From assembly GCF_036226525.1 (NCBI RefSeq), contig NZ_CP108487.1:7502001-7566000 (forward strand): a DNA stretch of 64,000 nt. The letters run 5' to 3'. Numbering within the stretch: position 1 is the first letter of the stretch; each line of letters opens with the position of its first letter. The notes under the pieces were generated by a model. That model made no database searches and was not told the origin of the DNA. It was given only the letters and a program-made list of their open reading frames with translations. Both the position numbers and the translations under genes were made by a program. Of this stretch, positions 8,068-16,345 are shown piece after piece. This DNA is from Kribbella sp. NBC_01245. GTDB taxonomy: Bacteria; Actinomycetota; Actinomycetes; Propionibacteriales; Kribbellaceae.

Positions 8068-9047
8068 GACGACGTGACCCTCACTCTCGGATCGAGGGCG
8101 GTGTAAATGAGATCGACCACAACGTTGCCTAGGACAACGAAAAACGCCGCCAGCAGGGTGACCGCCATGATCACCGGCTGGTCGTTCTTGGCGATCGAGT
8201 CGGCGGCCATCTTCCCGATCCCGTTGAGGCCGAACACCGTCTCGGTGATCAGCGCACCGCCGAGCAGCCCGGCGAAGTCCATGCCGAAGATCGTCGTGAT
8301 CGGTGTCAGCGCAGGACGGAGCGCGTGCCTGCGCAGGATCAACGATCGGTTCAGTCCCTTCGCCCGGGCGGTCCGGACGAAGTTCTCGGCCAGAGTGTCG
8401 ATCACGTTCGCCCGGGTGAGCCGTGCGTACAGGCAGGCATAACCGACTGCCAGCACCGTCCACGGCATCAGGTAGGACTGGAACCACAGCCCGGGGTTCT
8501 CGCCGAATGCCGGCGCCGACGGGAACGGCAGGATCTGCAGCTTGACCACCAACACGTACTGCAGGACAAGCGCGAGCACGTAGTTCGGCACGCTCACCCC
8601 GGTCAGGGCAAGGGCCATCGCGCTCCGGTCCCACCAAGTGCCCTGCTTCACCGCGCTGATCAGGCCACCGACCACTCCGGCGAGAAGCCAGAGCACGGCC
8701 GCGCCGACAGCCACAGTGATACTCACCGGGAGGCGGGCAGTGATCATGTTCCACACCGGCTCGTTGGTCTGGAAGCTGTACCCGAGGCAGGGCGCCGAGC
8801 AATGCGCCGTCCCGTAATCGCGTCCAGCGAAAATGCCCTGCAGGAACTCCCAGAACTGGGTCAGCAACGGCTGGTTCAACCCGAGCACCGTGCGGATCGA
8901 GTCGATCCGCTCCGGCGTACAGGTCTTGCCGCAGATCATCACCGCGGGATCCGGCGAGAGCTTGAAGAAGATCAGGTAGGTGAACAGGCACACCGCCAGC
9001 AGGATCACCAGTACGCCGCCCAGCCGGCCGATCACGTAGCGCGTCAT
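8064..9047 (-). CDS. Peptide-type ABC importer permease, DppB/OppB type
   Basis: A 327-residue inner-membrane permease starting MTRYVIGRLGGVLVILLAV, the usual DppB opening. It has about six membrane helices and an EAA-type loop (RTARAKGLNRSLILRRHALR) that docks the ATPases. A Cys-containing extracellular loop sits near residues 50-95 (CGKTC, HCSAPCLG), an unusual number of cysteines for a DppB. ATG 9047 shares one base with the stop of the DppC gene. It forms a heterodimer with the DppC-like permease. Confidence 0.92.
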   Translation of the reverse strand: MTRYVIGRLGGVLVILLAVCLFTYLIFFKLSPDPAVMICGKTCTPERIDSIRTVLGLNQPLLTQFWEFLQGIFAGRDYGTAHCSAPCLGYSFQTNEPVWNMITARLPVSITVAVGAAVLWLLAGVVGGLISAVKQGTWWDRSAMALALTGVSVPNYVLALVLQYVLVVKLQILPFPSAPAFGENPGLWFQSYLMPWTVLAVGYACLYARLTRANVIDTLAENFVRTARAKGLNRSLILRRHALRPALTPITTIFGMDFAGLLGGALITETVFGLNGIGKMAADSIAKNDQPVIMAVTLLAAFFVVLGNVVVDLIYTALDPRVRVTSS

Positions 9048-10000
9048 CAGGCCGCCTCTCCAGCGTCGACCACCGAGCGGATCTTGTCGCCGAGCACCGT
9101 CAGTGACAGCACGGTGAGGAACAGGAACGCGCCGGGAATGGCGAAGAACATCGGGTCCACCGAGTACCAGCTCACCGAGTTGGAGATCATCTGGCCCCAC
9201 GACGCGGTCGGCGGCGACACTCCGACGCCGAGGAACGACAGGCCGGCCTCCGTACCGATATAGCCCGGTACGGCAAGAGTCGACATGACGATGATCGAGC
9301 TGCGCAGGTTCGGCAGGATCTCCCGGAACACCAGCGCGAGACTCGTCGCCCCGGAGGCGCGCGCCGCCTCGACGAACTCACGCTCGGCCAGCGTCATCGT
9401 CTGACCGCGGATCACCCGGGCCAGGTACGGCCAGCCGAACGCGCTGATCACCACGACCAGCAGCACCGGGCGGTTCCCGGCGGGCAATGACGACAGGATC
9501 GCGATCATGAAGATCAACGCCGGGAACGCCATCAGGAAGTCCATCAGCCGCGAGATCACCTGGTCCACCCAGCCGCGGTAGTACCCGGCCAGCATGCCGA
9601 ACACGACCCCGAGGATCCCGGTCAGCACGGTGGCCGAGATCGCGATCGTGATCGAGATGCGGGCGCCGTACACGATCCGGGCGAACAGGTCGCGGCCGTT
9701 CTGCGGCTCGACGCCGAACCAGTGGTCGGCACTGACCCCGCCGAGCGATCCGTGTGGAACGCCGCCGAGATCGGAGTTGATCGCGCTCGAGTCGAACTCG
9801 TACGGCCCCCACCCGCTGATCTTGGTGATCAACGGGGCGAACGCGGCCATCAGCACGACGAGCAGCAGGAATGCGAGGCAGCACACCGCAGCCTTGTCAT
9901 GCAGGAGTCTGGTCAGGATCCGGGAGGTCGGGGCCGGGGGACCGCCAGGCGCGGCGGTCCCCACCTCCTCGACCTCGAGCAACGTCGGGGCCGTGGACAT
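9047..10000 (-). CDS. Peptide-type ABC importer permease, DppC/OppC type
   Basis: A 317-residue permease. A cytosolic N-terminal tail of about 35 residues (with TSRILTRLLHDKAAV) precedes the first helix, as is usual for DppC. The EAA loop EFVEAARASGATSLALVFRE is intact. The large extracytoplasmic loop contains DHWFGVEPQNGRDLFARIVYG, typical of the class. The ATG at 9998-10000 lies three bases after the stop of the binding-protein gene, so translation is probably coupled. Confidence 0.93.
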   Translation of the reverse strand: MSTAPTLLEVEEVGTAAPGGPPAPTSRILTRLLHDKAAVCCLAFLLLVVLMAAFAPLITKISGWGPYEFDSSAINSDLGGVPHGSLGGVSADHWFGVEPQNGRDLFARIVYGARISITIAISATVLTGILGVVFGMLAGYYRGWVDQVISRLMDFLMAFPALIFMIAILSSLPAGNRPVLLVVVISAFGWPYLARVIRGQTMTLAEREFVEAARASGATSLALVFREILPNLRSSIIVMSTLAVPGYIGTEAGLSFLGVGVSPPTASWGQMISNSVSWYSVDPMFFAIPGAFLFLTVLSLTVLGDKIRSVVDAGEAA

Positions 10001-10003
10001 CGG

Positions 10004-11698
10004 CTACTTCCCGGCGTCCGACACACCGACCGAGACCAGGTCGATACCACCGGAGAATCCGTCGTGCAGGTAGGCGCCGGCAATGTTGCTACCAGCAACG
10101 ATCAGCACCTTCTCGTACAACAGCGGAACCACGGGCGCGAGCTTCATGATCTGCTTGTCGAGTTCGCCGTACGCCGCGTTGGCCGCGTTCACGTCCTTCT
10201 CGGCGGCGATCTTGTCGATGCTGGCGTTCACGCCCGGGTCGTTCAGCTGTGCCAGGTTCGAGTTGCCCTTGGCGGTGATGTTGCGACCGTCGAACAGCGG
10301 CGGCAGGAACGTCGCACCGGACGGCCAGTCCGGGCACCAGCCCGTGATCGCGGCATCGTGCTGCTGCGACGGCGTACCGATCACCTCGTAGTACGTCGAG
10401 GTGTCGATCGTGTTGATCTTGACCGTGATCTTCAACGGCTGAAGGGCCTGCTGGACCGCCACCGCCATCGCCTGCATCTTCGGCTGCGCGCGGGTGTCCA
10501 GCGTCAGGGTGAAGCCGTCCGCCTTGCCGGCCTCGGTCAGGAGCTTGCGCGCCGCCTCGACATCGCCCTTACCGTCCGGGCTCGGGTACGGGTCGTAGTC
10601 CGTGCGGCCGACGACGGTCGGCGGCTGGATGCTGGTGGCGAGGTCGGCCAGAGTCGAGCCGCCGACAGCGTCCCGGACGGTCTGCTTGTTGATGGCGAAG
10701 TTGATCGCCTGCCGGACGCGCACGTCGTCGAACGGTTTCTTCGTCGTGTTCAACCCCATGTACGTCGTACAGCCGCCGAGGCCGGACAGCGTTCGCTGCT
10801 TGAGCTGCGGGGTCTGCACCCGGGCCACCGTGGCGGCCTGGATCGTGCCGGCGATGGCGTTCGCGTCCGTGCCCTGGCCGGCGATCATCCGCTCGTCGAT
10901 GGTGGCGCCGTCGAGCCCGAAGGTCCACTGGAAGCCGTCCGGCTTGGCCGCGCGAATGGTGTCGGTCTTGGCGTCCCACTTGTCGTTGCGGACCAGCTTC
11001 AGCGAGGCGCCCGGCTTGTACTCCGAGACCTTGTACGGCCCGGAAGCGATCGGCTTGCTGTCGAACTCGGTGCCCGCGCCGGTGCCCTTGGGGAACGGGA
11101 CGAAGGTGTTCTGCGCGACCACGCTGCCGAAGTCGGCGTACGCCTTCTTCAGATGGAAGACGACGGTCTTCGCGTCCGGCGTCTCGATGGTCGGCAGGTC
11201 GCCCGACTTGTACGGACCCTCGTAGTTCGCGGGCGCGGCGATGATCTGCTTCGCATACGGCGAACCGATGCCGATCTCGGGATCCCAGGCCCGGGACACC
11301 GCGAACTTCACGTCAGCGCTGGTGATCGGAGCACCGGTCTCGAAGAACAAGCCGTCCTTGAGGGTGAACGTCCAGGTCTTTCCGCCATCGGTCGGCTTGC
11401 CGGTATCCGTCGCGAGGTCGGGCTCGATCTTCGTGCCTTCCGCGCCGGGCGCCGCGCCTTGGGTGGTCAGCGTCCGGTAGATCAGCCGGTAGAAGTTGTT
11501 CACCCCGCCGTCGAAGCCCCGCACCGGGTCGAGGTGCGAGAAAGCGGTGGTCGCGAGGACCTGCACCGTGCCGCCGGTCGCGGCCGGTCCACCTGGCCCG
11601 GCCGAGGCCTTCTCACCGCCGGCCGCATTCCCGGAGCAAGCCGTCAGCACGAGCGCGCCGGATAGCACGAGCCCCACCAGCATCGTCGATCTCTTCAT
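10004..11698 (-). CDS. Extracellular solute-binding lipoprotein, family 5 (peptide/oligosaccharide)
   Basis: A 564-residue SBP_bac_5 protein. The signal peptide ends in a lipobox (LVLTAC, Cys21), so the mature protein is tethered to the membrane outer face. It is followed by the usual large cleft-forming domains (for example FSHLDPVRGFDGG near the N-terminus, then KVSEYKPGASLKLVRNDKW). Family 5 proteins bind peptides but also oligosaccharides, nickel-chelates and opines. The ATG at 11698 has a clear AGAAGGA Shine-Dalgarno. It lies 47 bases after the GH127 gene in the same operon, so the ligand is likely related to that enzyme's substrate. Confidence 0.93.
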   Translation of the reverse strand: MKRSTMLVGLVLSGALVLTACSGNAAGGEKASAGPGGPAATGGTVQVLATTAFSHLDPVRGFDGGVNNFYRLIYRTLTTQGAAPGAEGTKIEPDLATDTGKPTDGGKTWTFTLKDGLFFETGAPITSADVKFAVSRAWDPEIGIGSPYAKQIIAAPANYEGPYKSGDLPTIETPDAKTVVFHLKKAYADFGSVVAQNTFVPFPKGTGAGTEFDSKPIASGPYKVSEYKPGASLKLVRNDKWDAKTDTIRAAKPDGFQWTFGLDGATIDERMIAGQGTDANAIAGTIQAATVARVQTPQLKQRTLSGLGGCTTYMGLNTTKKPFDDVRVRQAINFAINKQTVRDAVGGSTLADLATSIQPPTVVGRTDYDPYPSPDGKGDVEAARKLLTEAGKADGFTLTLDTRAQPKMQAMAVAVQQALQPLKITVKINTIDTSTYYEVIGTPSQQHDAAITGWCPDWPSGATFLPPLFDGRNITAKGNSNLAQLNDPGVNASIDKIAAEKDVNAANAAYGELDKQIMKLAPVVPLLYEKVLIVAGSNIAGAYLHDGFSGGIDLVSVGVSDAGK

Positions 11699-11745
11699 GG
11701 ATCCTTCTCTCACTTCGCGGGCTCGGCGAGCCCCGGATGGTGTTG

Positions 11746-13653
11746 TCAGCGGTTCTGGCGCAGCCAAACGCGCATCGCACGGGGTTGGCGGTTGCCCCAG
11801 AGGAAGTACGGAACGAACGTCGCCGTCAGCTCGCTTGCCGGGCCATCGGCTTTGGCTGGTAGGACCGGGTAGAGCTCGTCGGACGGAGGCGGCGCGACCC
11901 CGACCGTCATCTCCAGTACGACCGAATCCGTCGTCGGGACTGCGCGGGCGTCGGCCACTGCGGCCGGATCCAGCAGCAGGTCGTCGACGGCGGCCGCCAC
12001 ATCTTGTTGCTCGAGGCAATAAACGAGCGGCCCGCGCGCCACCGCGACGGCGCCACGAGTCGCATCGAGATAGGGGTGCGAACCATGCGCCCGGGCCGGC
12101 ATCCGCAGCACAAGTCGTACGACGTCACCGGCGGCGAACTGCCGGCTCACCGTCAACCAGCCGCCGTCGGTCTGGCCGTCGGCCGGTACGTCGTTCAACT
12201 CCACGCCGTCGGCCCATGCTGGAACGCGCAGCGCTAGGGTCCGCTCTTCAGCCGGCGCGCGGTTCACCTCGATCCGGATTTCGCCGTCCCACGGATACGT
12301 CGTACGGACCTCGACGGCGAAGTCGCCCGCGTCGATGCGCGCGTCGGCGTACAGGCCGATGTAGAGCGTGCCGCCTCGCTGCGCCGCGACGTAGTCCTGG
12401 AGCTGCGCCATCCAACGGACGATGTTCGGCGGGCAGCACGGACAGCCGAACCACGACCGCCGCAACGGCTCGCCACCGCTCTCCGCGCCGCTGCGCTGCT
12501 CGTGGTCAGGGCGGCGCTGCAACGGATTGTCGTAGAAAAACGCCGTACCGTCTGCCGACAACCCGACCGCATAAGCGTTGTAGAGAACGGTTTCGAAGAC
12601 ATCCAGGTACGTCGACGCGCCAGTGGCGAGGAACATCCGCCAGGCCCATTGCATCGTCGCGATCGCGGCACACGTCTCGCTGTAGGCGCGTTCGGACGGC
12701 AGCTCGTACCGGTCGCCGATCGCCTCATCGGAGTGACGGCTGCCGAGACCTCCGGTGAGGTAGAGCTTGGTCGCGACCATGTCGGCCCAGAGCCGCTCCA
12801 ATGCCGCCAGCAGCGTTGGGTCGCCCGTCTCCAGGTGTACGTCCGCCGCGCCTGCCGCGAGGTACGCCATCCGGACCGCGTGGCCGGTCACCGACGGGAG
12901 CTCGCGGAACGGCGCGTTGTCCTGGAAGTACTCGGCCGGGAAGATGCTGTGCTTCAGGTTGCCTCGGCCTCGCCGGTCGACGAACAGCCTGGCCTGCGTG
13001 AGGTAATCGTTGTTGCCGGTCTCGCGATACAGCTCGACCAGCGCCATCTCGACCTCGGGATGACCGCAGACGACTTCCGCGCCTTGCTCGCCGAACTTCT
13101 GGACCACGAGGTCGGCGAACCGGGCGGCGATTGCGAGCAGCCGGCCGTCGCCCAACTGCCGGTTCGCCGCGACCGCCGCCTGGATCAGGTGGCCGAGGTT
13201 GTACAGCTCATGGCCCCAGCCGAGGTCTTCCCACGGCTTCTTGGTCGACGCGGGGTCCTGGAAGAACGAATTGAGATAGCCGTCTTCCGCCTGGACCTGG
13301 GCGAGGAGCTCGACCGCTTCGTCGAAGAATTCCCTTGCGCCATTTGGCTCTTCCAGTCGTCCGAGCTCGTAGGCCAGACCCTCGAGTGTCTTGTAGATGT
13401 CGGTGTCGAGGAACGGGTAGCGGCCGCGGTAGCCGCCGGTGGACGGGTCGATCAGGCGGCGCAGGTTGTCGAGGTTGCCGGCCTTCCGCAGCTCCGCGAT
13501 CGAGTGCGGGATGGTCGCCAGCCGGTTCCGCCGCTGCCAATCGAACAGCAATCCGCCGGTGAGCTGGACCGCGTCAGTACGCAATGGGGTGACCGCGCCG
13601 GCCGTCGTCTGGACCGCACTATTCCTCGTCGGCCGATCAGTGCTGTGTGACAT
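11746..13653 (-). CDS. GH127 beta-L-arabinofuranosidase (DUF1680 family)
   Basis: A 635-residue cytosolic glycoside hydrolase with an (alpha/alpha)6 barrel followed by beta domains. The zinc-cysteine active site of GH127 can be read: Glu326 and Cys328 in SETC, and Cys406-Cys407 in GCPCCPPN. The 80-residue spacing matches Glu338/Cys340/Cys417/Cys418 of HypBA1 from Bifidobacterium longum, where one Cys is the nucleophile. HypBA1 removes beta-1,2-linked L-arabinofuranose from hydroxyproline-linked arabinan on plant extensin. There is no signal peptide, so it needs imported substrate. It is the first gene of the importer operon. Related DUF1680 enzymes have other pyranosidase activities, so the sugar is probable rather than certain. 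Confidence 0.9.
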   Translation of the reverse strand: MSHSTDRPTRNSAVQTTAGAVTPLRTDAVQLTGGLLFDWQRRNRLATIPHSIAELRKAGNLDNLRRLIDPSTGGYRGRYPFLDTDIYKTLEGLAYELGRLEEPNGAREFFDEAVELLAQVQAEDGYLNSFFQDPASTKKPWEDLGWGHELYNLGHLIQAAVAANRQLGDGRLLAIAARFADLVVQKFGEQGAEVVCGHPEVEMALVELYRETGNNDYLTQARLFVDRRGRGNLKHSIFPAEYFQDNAPFRELPSVTGHAVRMAYLAAGAADVHLETGDPTLLAALERLWADMVATKLYLTGGLGSRHSDEAIGDRYELPSERAYSETCAAIATMQWAWRMFLATGASTYLDVFETVLYNAYAVGLSADGTAFFYDNPLQRRPDHEQRSGAESGGEPLRRSWFGCPCCPPNIVRWMAQLQDYVAAQRGGTLYIGLYADARIDAGDFAVEVRTTYPWDGEIRIEVNRAPAEERTLALRVPAWADGVELNDVPADGQTDGGWLTVSRQFAAGDVVRLVLRMPARAHGSHPYLDATRGAVAVARGPLVYCLEQQDVAAAVDDLLLDPAAVADARAVPTTDSVVLEMTVGVAPPPSDELYPVLPAKADGPASELTATFVPYFLWGNRQPRAMRVWLRQNR

Positions 13654-13690
13654 TGCACTGACACTAGAGTGCGATCGACCGGCCTGACAA
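13653..13690 (-). promoter_or_regulatory. Promoter of the GH127/importer operon, probably leaderless
   Basis: On the minus strand, TTGTCA (13685-13690) and TAGTGT (13661-13666) are separated by 18 bases and match sigma-70-type -35 and -10 boxes. The expected start point lies at about 13653-13654, on the ATG itself, and no Shine-Dalgarno is present, so the transcript is probably leaderless. A short inverted repeat GCACT...AGTGC (13656-13660, 13668-13672) flanks the -10 box and could be an operator. Confidence 0.55.
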
Positions 13691-13696
13691 GCAGTT

Positions 13697-14368
13697 CTAG
13701 TGGTTGGGTCGGACGAGGCCGGTTTCGTAGCCGAGGACTACCAGTGCGACGCGGTCCCGGAGTCCGGTTTTGGCCAGAATGCGGCCGATATGGGTCTTGA
13801 CAGTTGCCTCGGACAACGTGAAGAGCTTGGCGATCTCGCCGTTGGAAAGACCCCTCGCCACCTCGACCAGGACCTCGCGTTCGCGGGCGGTCAACTCGGC
13901 AAGGTCGGGTCGTTCCTGGTCGGCGTCGGGGAGTTGTCCGGCGAAGTGCTCGAGCAGCCGGCGCGTCGTACTGGGGGAGACGACCGCGTCGCCGGAATGC
14001 ACTTGACGGATAGCCGTGAGCAGGTCCGCGGGTGGGGTGTTCTTCAGCAGGAAGCCCGCGGCGCCGGCCTTGATCGCGGCGAAGGCGTACTCGTCGAGGT
14101 CGAAGGTGGTCAGCACGATCACCTTCGGTGCCTCGGGCAACGACTGGAGCCGCCGGGTGGCCTCGACCCCGTCCAGGCGGGGCATTCGGACGTCCATCAG
14201 TACGACGTCGCTGGCCGTCACCTGCAACCGCTCGAGCGCCTCGCCGCCGTCACCGGCCTGACCGACGACCCGCATATCGGCCTGGGAGTCCACCAGCATG
14301 GTGAATCCGGCCCGCACCAGCTCCTGGTCATCCACCAGGAATACGCGGATCACGCCATCGTCGGTCAC
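13697..14368 (-). CDS. LuxR/NarL-type response regulator
   Basis: A 223-residue two-domain regulator. The receiver domain has acidic pocket DD (VFLVDDQE), phosphoacceptor Asp in VVLMDVRMP and Lys in FLLKNTPP. The C-terminal LuxR helix-turn-helix is LTAREREVLVEVARGLSNGE plus EATVKTHIGRILAK. It pairs with the histidine kinase encoded just upstream; its GTG start overlaps the kinase stop (GTGA). The DNA target is unknown. The GH127 promoter begins within a few bases of its stop codon, so read-through into that operon is possible. Confidence 0.93.
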   Translation of the reverse strand: MTDDGVIRVFLVDDQELVRAGFTMLVDSQADMRVVGQAGDGGEALERLQVTASDVVLMDVRMPRLDGVEATRRLQSLPEAPKVIVLTTFDLDEYAFAAIKAGAAGFLLKNTPPADLLTAIRQVHSGDAVVSPSTTRRLLEHFAGQLPDADQERPDLAELTAREREVLVEVARGLSNGEIAKLFTLSEATVKTHIGRILAKTGLRDRVALVVLGYETGLVRPNH

Positions 14369-15588
14369 TGACTTCCTCCAACTTGCAGTTCATACGGGAG
14401 CCGGGCGATCACCTCGTAACCACCACCGGCTCGTGGTCCGGCACTGACCGTACCGCCCGAGATCGAGGCGCGTTGCCGCATCCCGACCAGGCCGTGGCCC
14501 GGATCGTTGCTCGTCGCGGCGGCGGCACCGCGCCCGTCGTCGGTCACCACCACGGTCAGCATCTCGCGCCCATACTCGAGATCGACGGACGTGTGGGCCC
14601 CCGGCCCGGCGTGTTTCAGCGTGTTGGTCAGACCTTCTTGAACGATCCGGTACGCCGTGAGGCCGAGCAGCGCGGGCAGGTCCCGCGCCTGGCCGCGAAT
14701 CTCGAACTCGACGGTCAGACCCGCGTTGCGCACGTTCTCGATCAGCTCGGGCAGTTGCGATACGCCCGGCTGCGGTCGCGGCTGATCCGGGTCGAGCTCC
14801 GCCTGGGTGTCCGCCTTGAGCAGGCCGAGCATCTTGCGCATCTCGGTCAGCGAGGCCCGGCCGGTATCGCCGATGGTCGCAAGCGCCTTCTTGGCCTGAT
14901 CCGGATTCGCGTCGGCGGCGTACAGACCGCCGTCGGCCTGCACGATCATGATCGACAACCCGTGCGCGACGACGTCGTGGATCTCGCGGGCGATCCGGGT
15001 CCGCTCGTTGGACACGGCGAGTTTGGCCTCGCGATCGCGGTCCCGCTCGAGCTGGGCCGCGCGCTCCTCCAGCTGGTCGACGTACAGCGTCCTGGTCCGT
15101 CGCCGCTCGCCGATCGCCCAGACGCCAAGGACCACCGCGCCGAACGTCAACAGCATGGTGAACTGCTGCTTCCAGTCGGACCCGGTGTAGTACCGGCTTA
15201 CGGCCATCAGGACGCCGATCATGCCGACGCCGAGCGCGAAGCGGCTCTGTCTCTGGTTGCCGTACACCGCGATCGCGTAGAGCGCGACCAGCAGGCCGAC
15301 GTTGCCGGCCATCAGGTCGATCCCGGCCAGCCACTGGAGCACCGCCGTACCGGAGCAGACCGCGAAGACCTGAGCGGTGTGGGTCCGGCGGAACAGCAGC
15401 GGCGCGAGCATGCCGAGGCTGATGATGCCGGTGTAACCCTCCTGCGTGACGGAGAAGATGACCCCGAAGAAGGTGAGTCCGCCGGCCAGGACGACGTCGA
15501 ACGCCATCTCGCGGCGGTTGGTCCACCGCGCCTGCACGATCCCCTTCATGCCGGTCAGGGTACGGCGCTGCGCCTGGCCGAACGTCAT
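14365..15588 (-). CDS. Sensor histidine kinase, HisKA_3 (NarL-partner) type
   Basis: A 407-residue membrane kinase. The N-terminal third has about five hydrophobic helices with very short loops, so the signal is probably sensed in the membrane. A dimerisation helix with ERTRIAREIHDVVAHGLSIM follows, where His is the phosphorylation site. Next comes an HATPase_c domain with DDGRGA and GHGLVGMRQRA. This DesK/NarL-like arrangement is common in Actinobacteria. The ATG at 15588 has a CGGGGA-like ribosome-binding site; an internal ATG at 15549 (MKGIVQARW) is an alternative. It forms an operon with the response regulator. Confidence 0.9.
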   Translation of the reverse strand: MTFGQAQRRTLTGMKGIVQARWTNRREMAFDVVLAGGLTFFGVIFSVTQEGYTGIISLGMLAPLLFRRTHTAQVFAVCSGTAVLQWLAGIDLMAGNVGLLVALYAIAVYGNQRQSRFALGVGMIGVLMAVSRYYTGSDWKQQFTMLLTFGAVVLGVWAIGERRRTRTLYVDQLEERAAQLERDRDREAKLAVSNERTRIAREIHDVVAHGLSIMIVQADGGLYAADANPDQAKKALATIGDTGRASLTEMRKMLGLLKADTQAELDPDQPRPQPGVSQLPELIENVRNAGLTVEFEIRGQARDLPALLGLTAYRIVQEGLTNTLKHAGPGAHTSVDLEYGREMLTVVVTDDGRGAAAATSNDPGHGLVGMRQRASISGGTVSAGPRAGGGYEVIARLPYELQVGGSQ

Positions 15589-15625
15589 TCCCCGGGTGGA
15601 TGTCGCCGTACTACCAGGGGCTGGT

Positions 15626-16267
15626 CTATTTGTGCGGGCGCGTGGACAGGGTCGGCTTGGCCTCGAGCCCGGACAGGCCGTTCCAGGCGAGGTTGACCAG
15701 GTGGGCCGCGACGTCGACCTTCTTCGGTTTGCGCTCGTCGAGCCACCACTGGCCGGTGAGCGCGACCATGCCGACCAGCATCTGCGCGTACATCGGGGCG
15801 TTCTTCGGGTCCAGCCCGCGGCGCTTGAACTCCTCCGCGAGGATGTGCTCGACCCTGGTGCCGACGTCGCTCAGGATCGAGACGAACGAGCCGGTGGCGG
15901 ATCCGACCGGCGAGTCGCGCACCAGGATGCGGAAGCCGTCGGAGGAGTTCTCTATGTAGTCGAGCAAGGCCAACGCGGCCTGCTCGACCAGTTCATGCGC
16001 ACGCCCGGCGGTCAGCGAGGCCGTGACGCCTTCGAGCAGACTGCGCACTTCGCGGTCCACCACCACGGCGTACAGGCCCTCTTTGCCGCCGAAGTGCTCG
16101 TAGACGACCGGCTTCGAGACCTCGGCGCGCGCCGCGATCTCCTCGACCGAGGTGGCCTCGAAACCCTTCTGGGCGAACAGGGACCGGGCGATCGTGATGA
16201 GCTGCTCGCGCCGTTCGGCGCTGGTCATCCGCACCCGGGTGGACCGGCGCGGTTTTGCTTCCGTCAC
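15626..16267 (-). CDS. TetR family transcriptional regulator
   Basis: A 213-residue repressor. The N-terminal helix-turn-helix (IARSLFAQKGFEATSVEEIA, then VSKPVVYEHFGGKEGLYA) is followed by a helical ligand domain. It lies 78 bases downstream of the acyl desaturase gene on the same strand. A perfect palindrome sits in the desaturase promoter, so a fatty-acid-responsive repressor of the desaturase is the simplest reading (inference). The start is GTG 16267; MTSAERREQL 13 codons later is a possible alternative. Confidence 0.88.
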   Translation of the reverse strand: MTEAKPRRSTRVRMTSAERREQLITIARSLFAQKGFEATSVEEIAARAEVSKPVVYEHFGGKEGLYAVVVDREVRSLLEGVTASLTAGRAHELVEQAALALLDYIENSSDGFRILVRDSPVGSATGSFVSILSDVGTRVEHILAEEFKRRGLDPKNAPMYAQMLVGMVALTGQWWLDERKPKKVDVAAHLVNLAWNGLSGLEAKPTLSTRPHK

Positions 16268-16345
16268 GGCTTCATCACACCTGTTATCTCCCGGGTCATC
16301 ACGTCAGCATCATGCCGCACCCCAGGTCGAGTTGGTGGGATGTTT

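Noticed and set aside
9722..11665. A 647-codon plus frame through the binding-protein gene
   Set aside because: The minus-strand family 5 lipoprotein with lipobox and Shine-Dalgarno is unambiguous.
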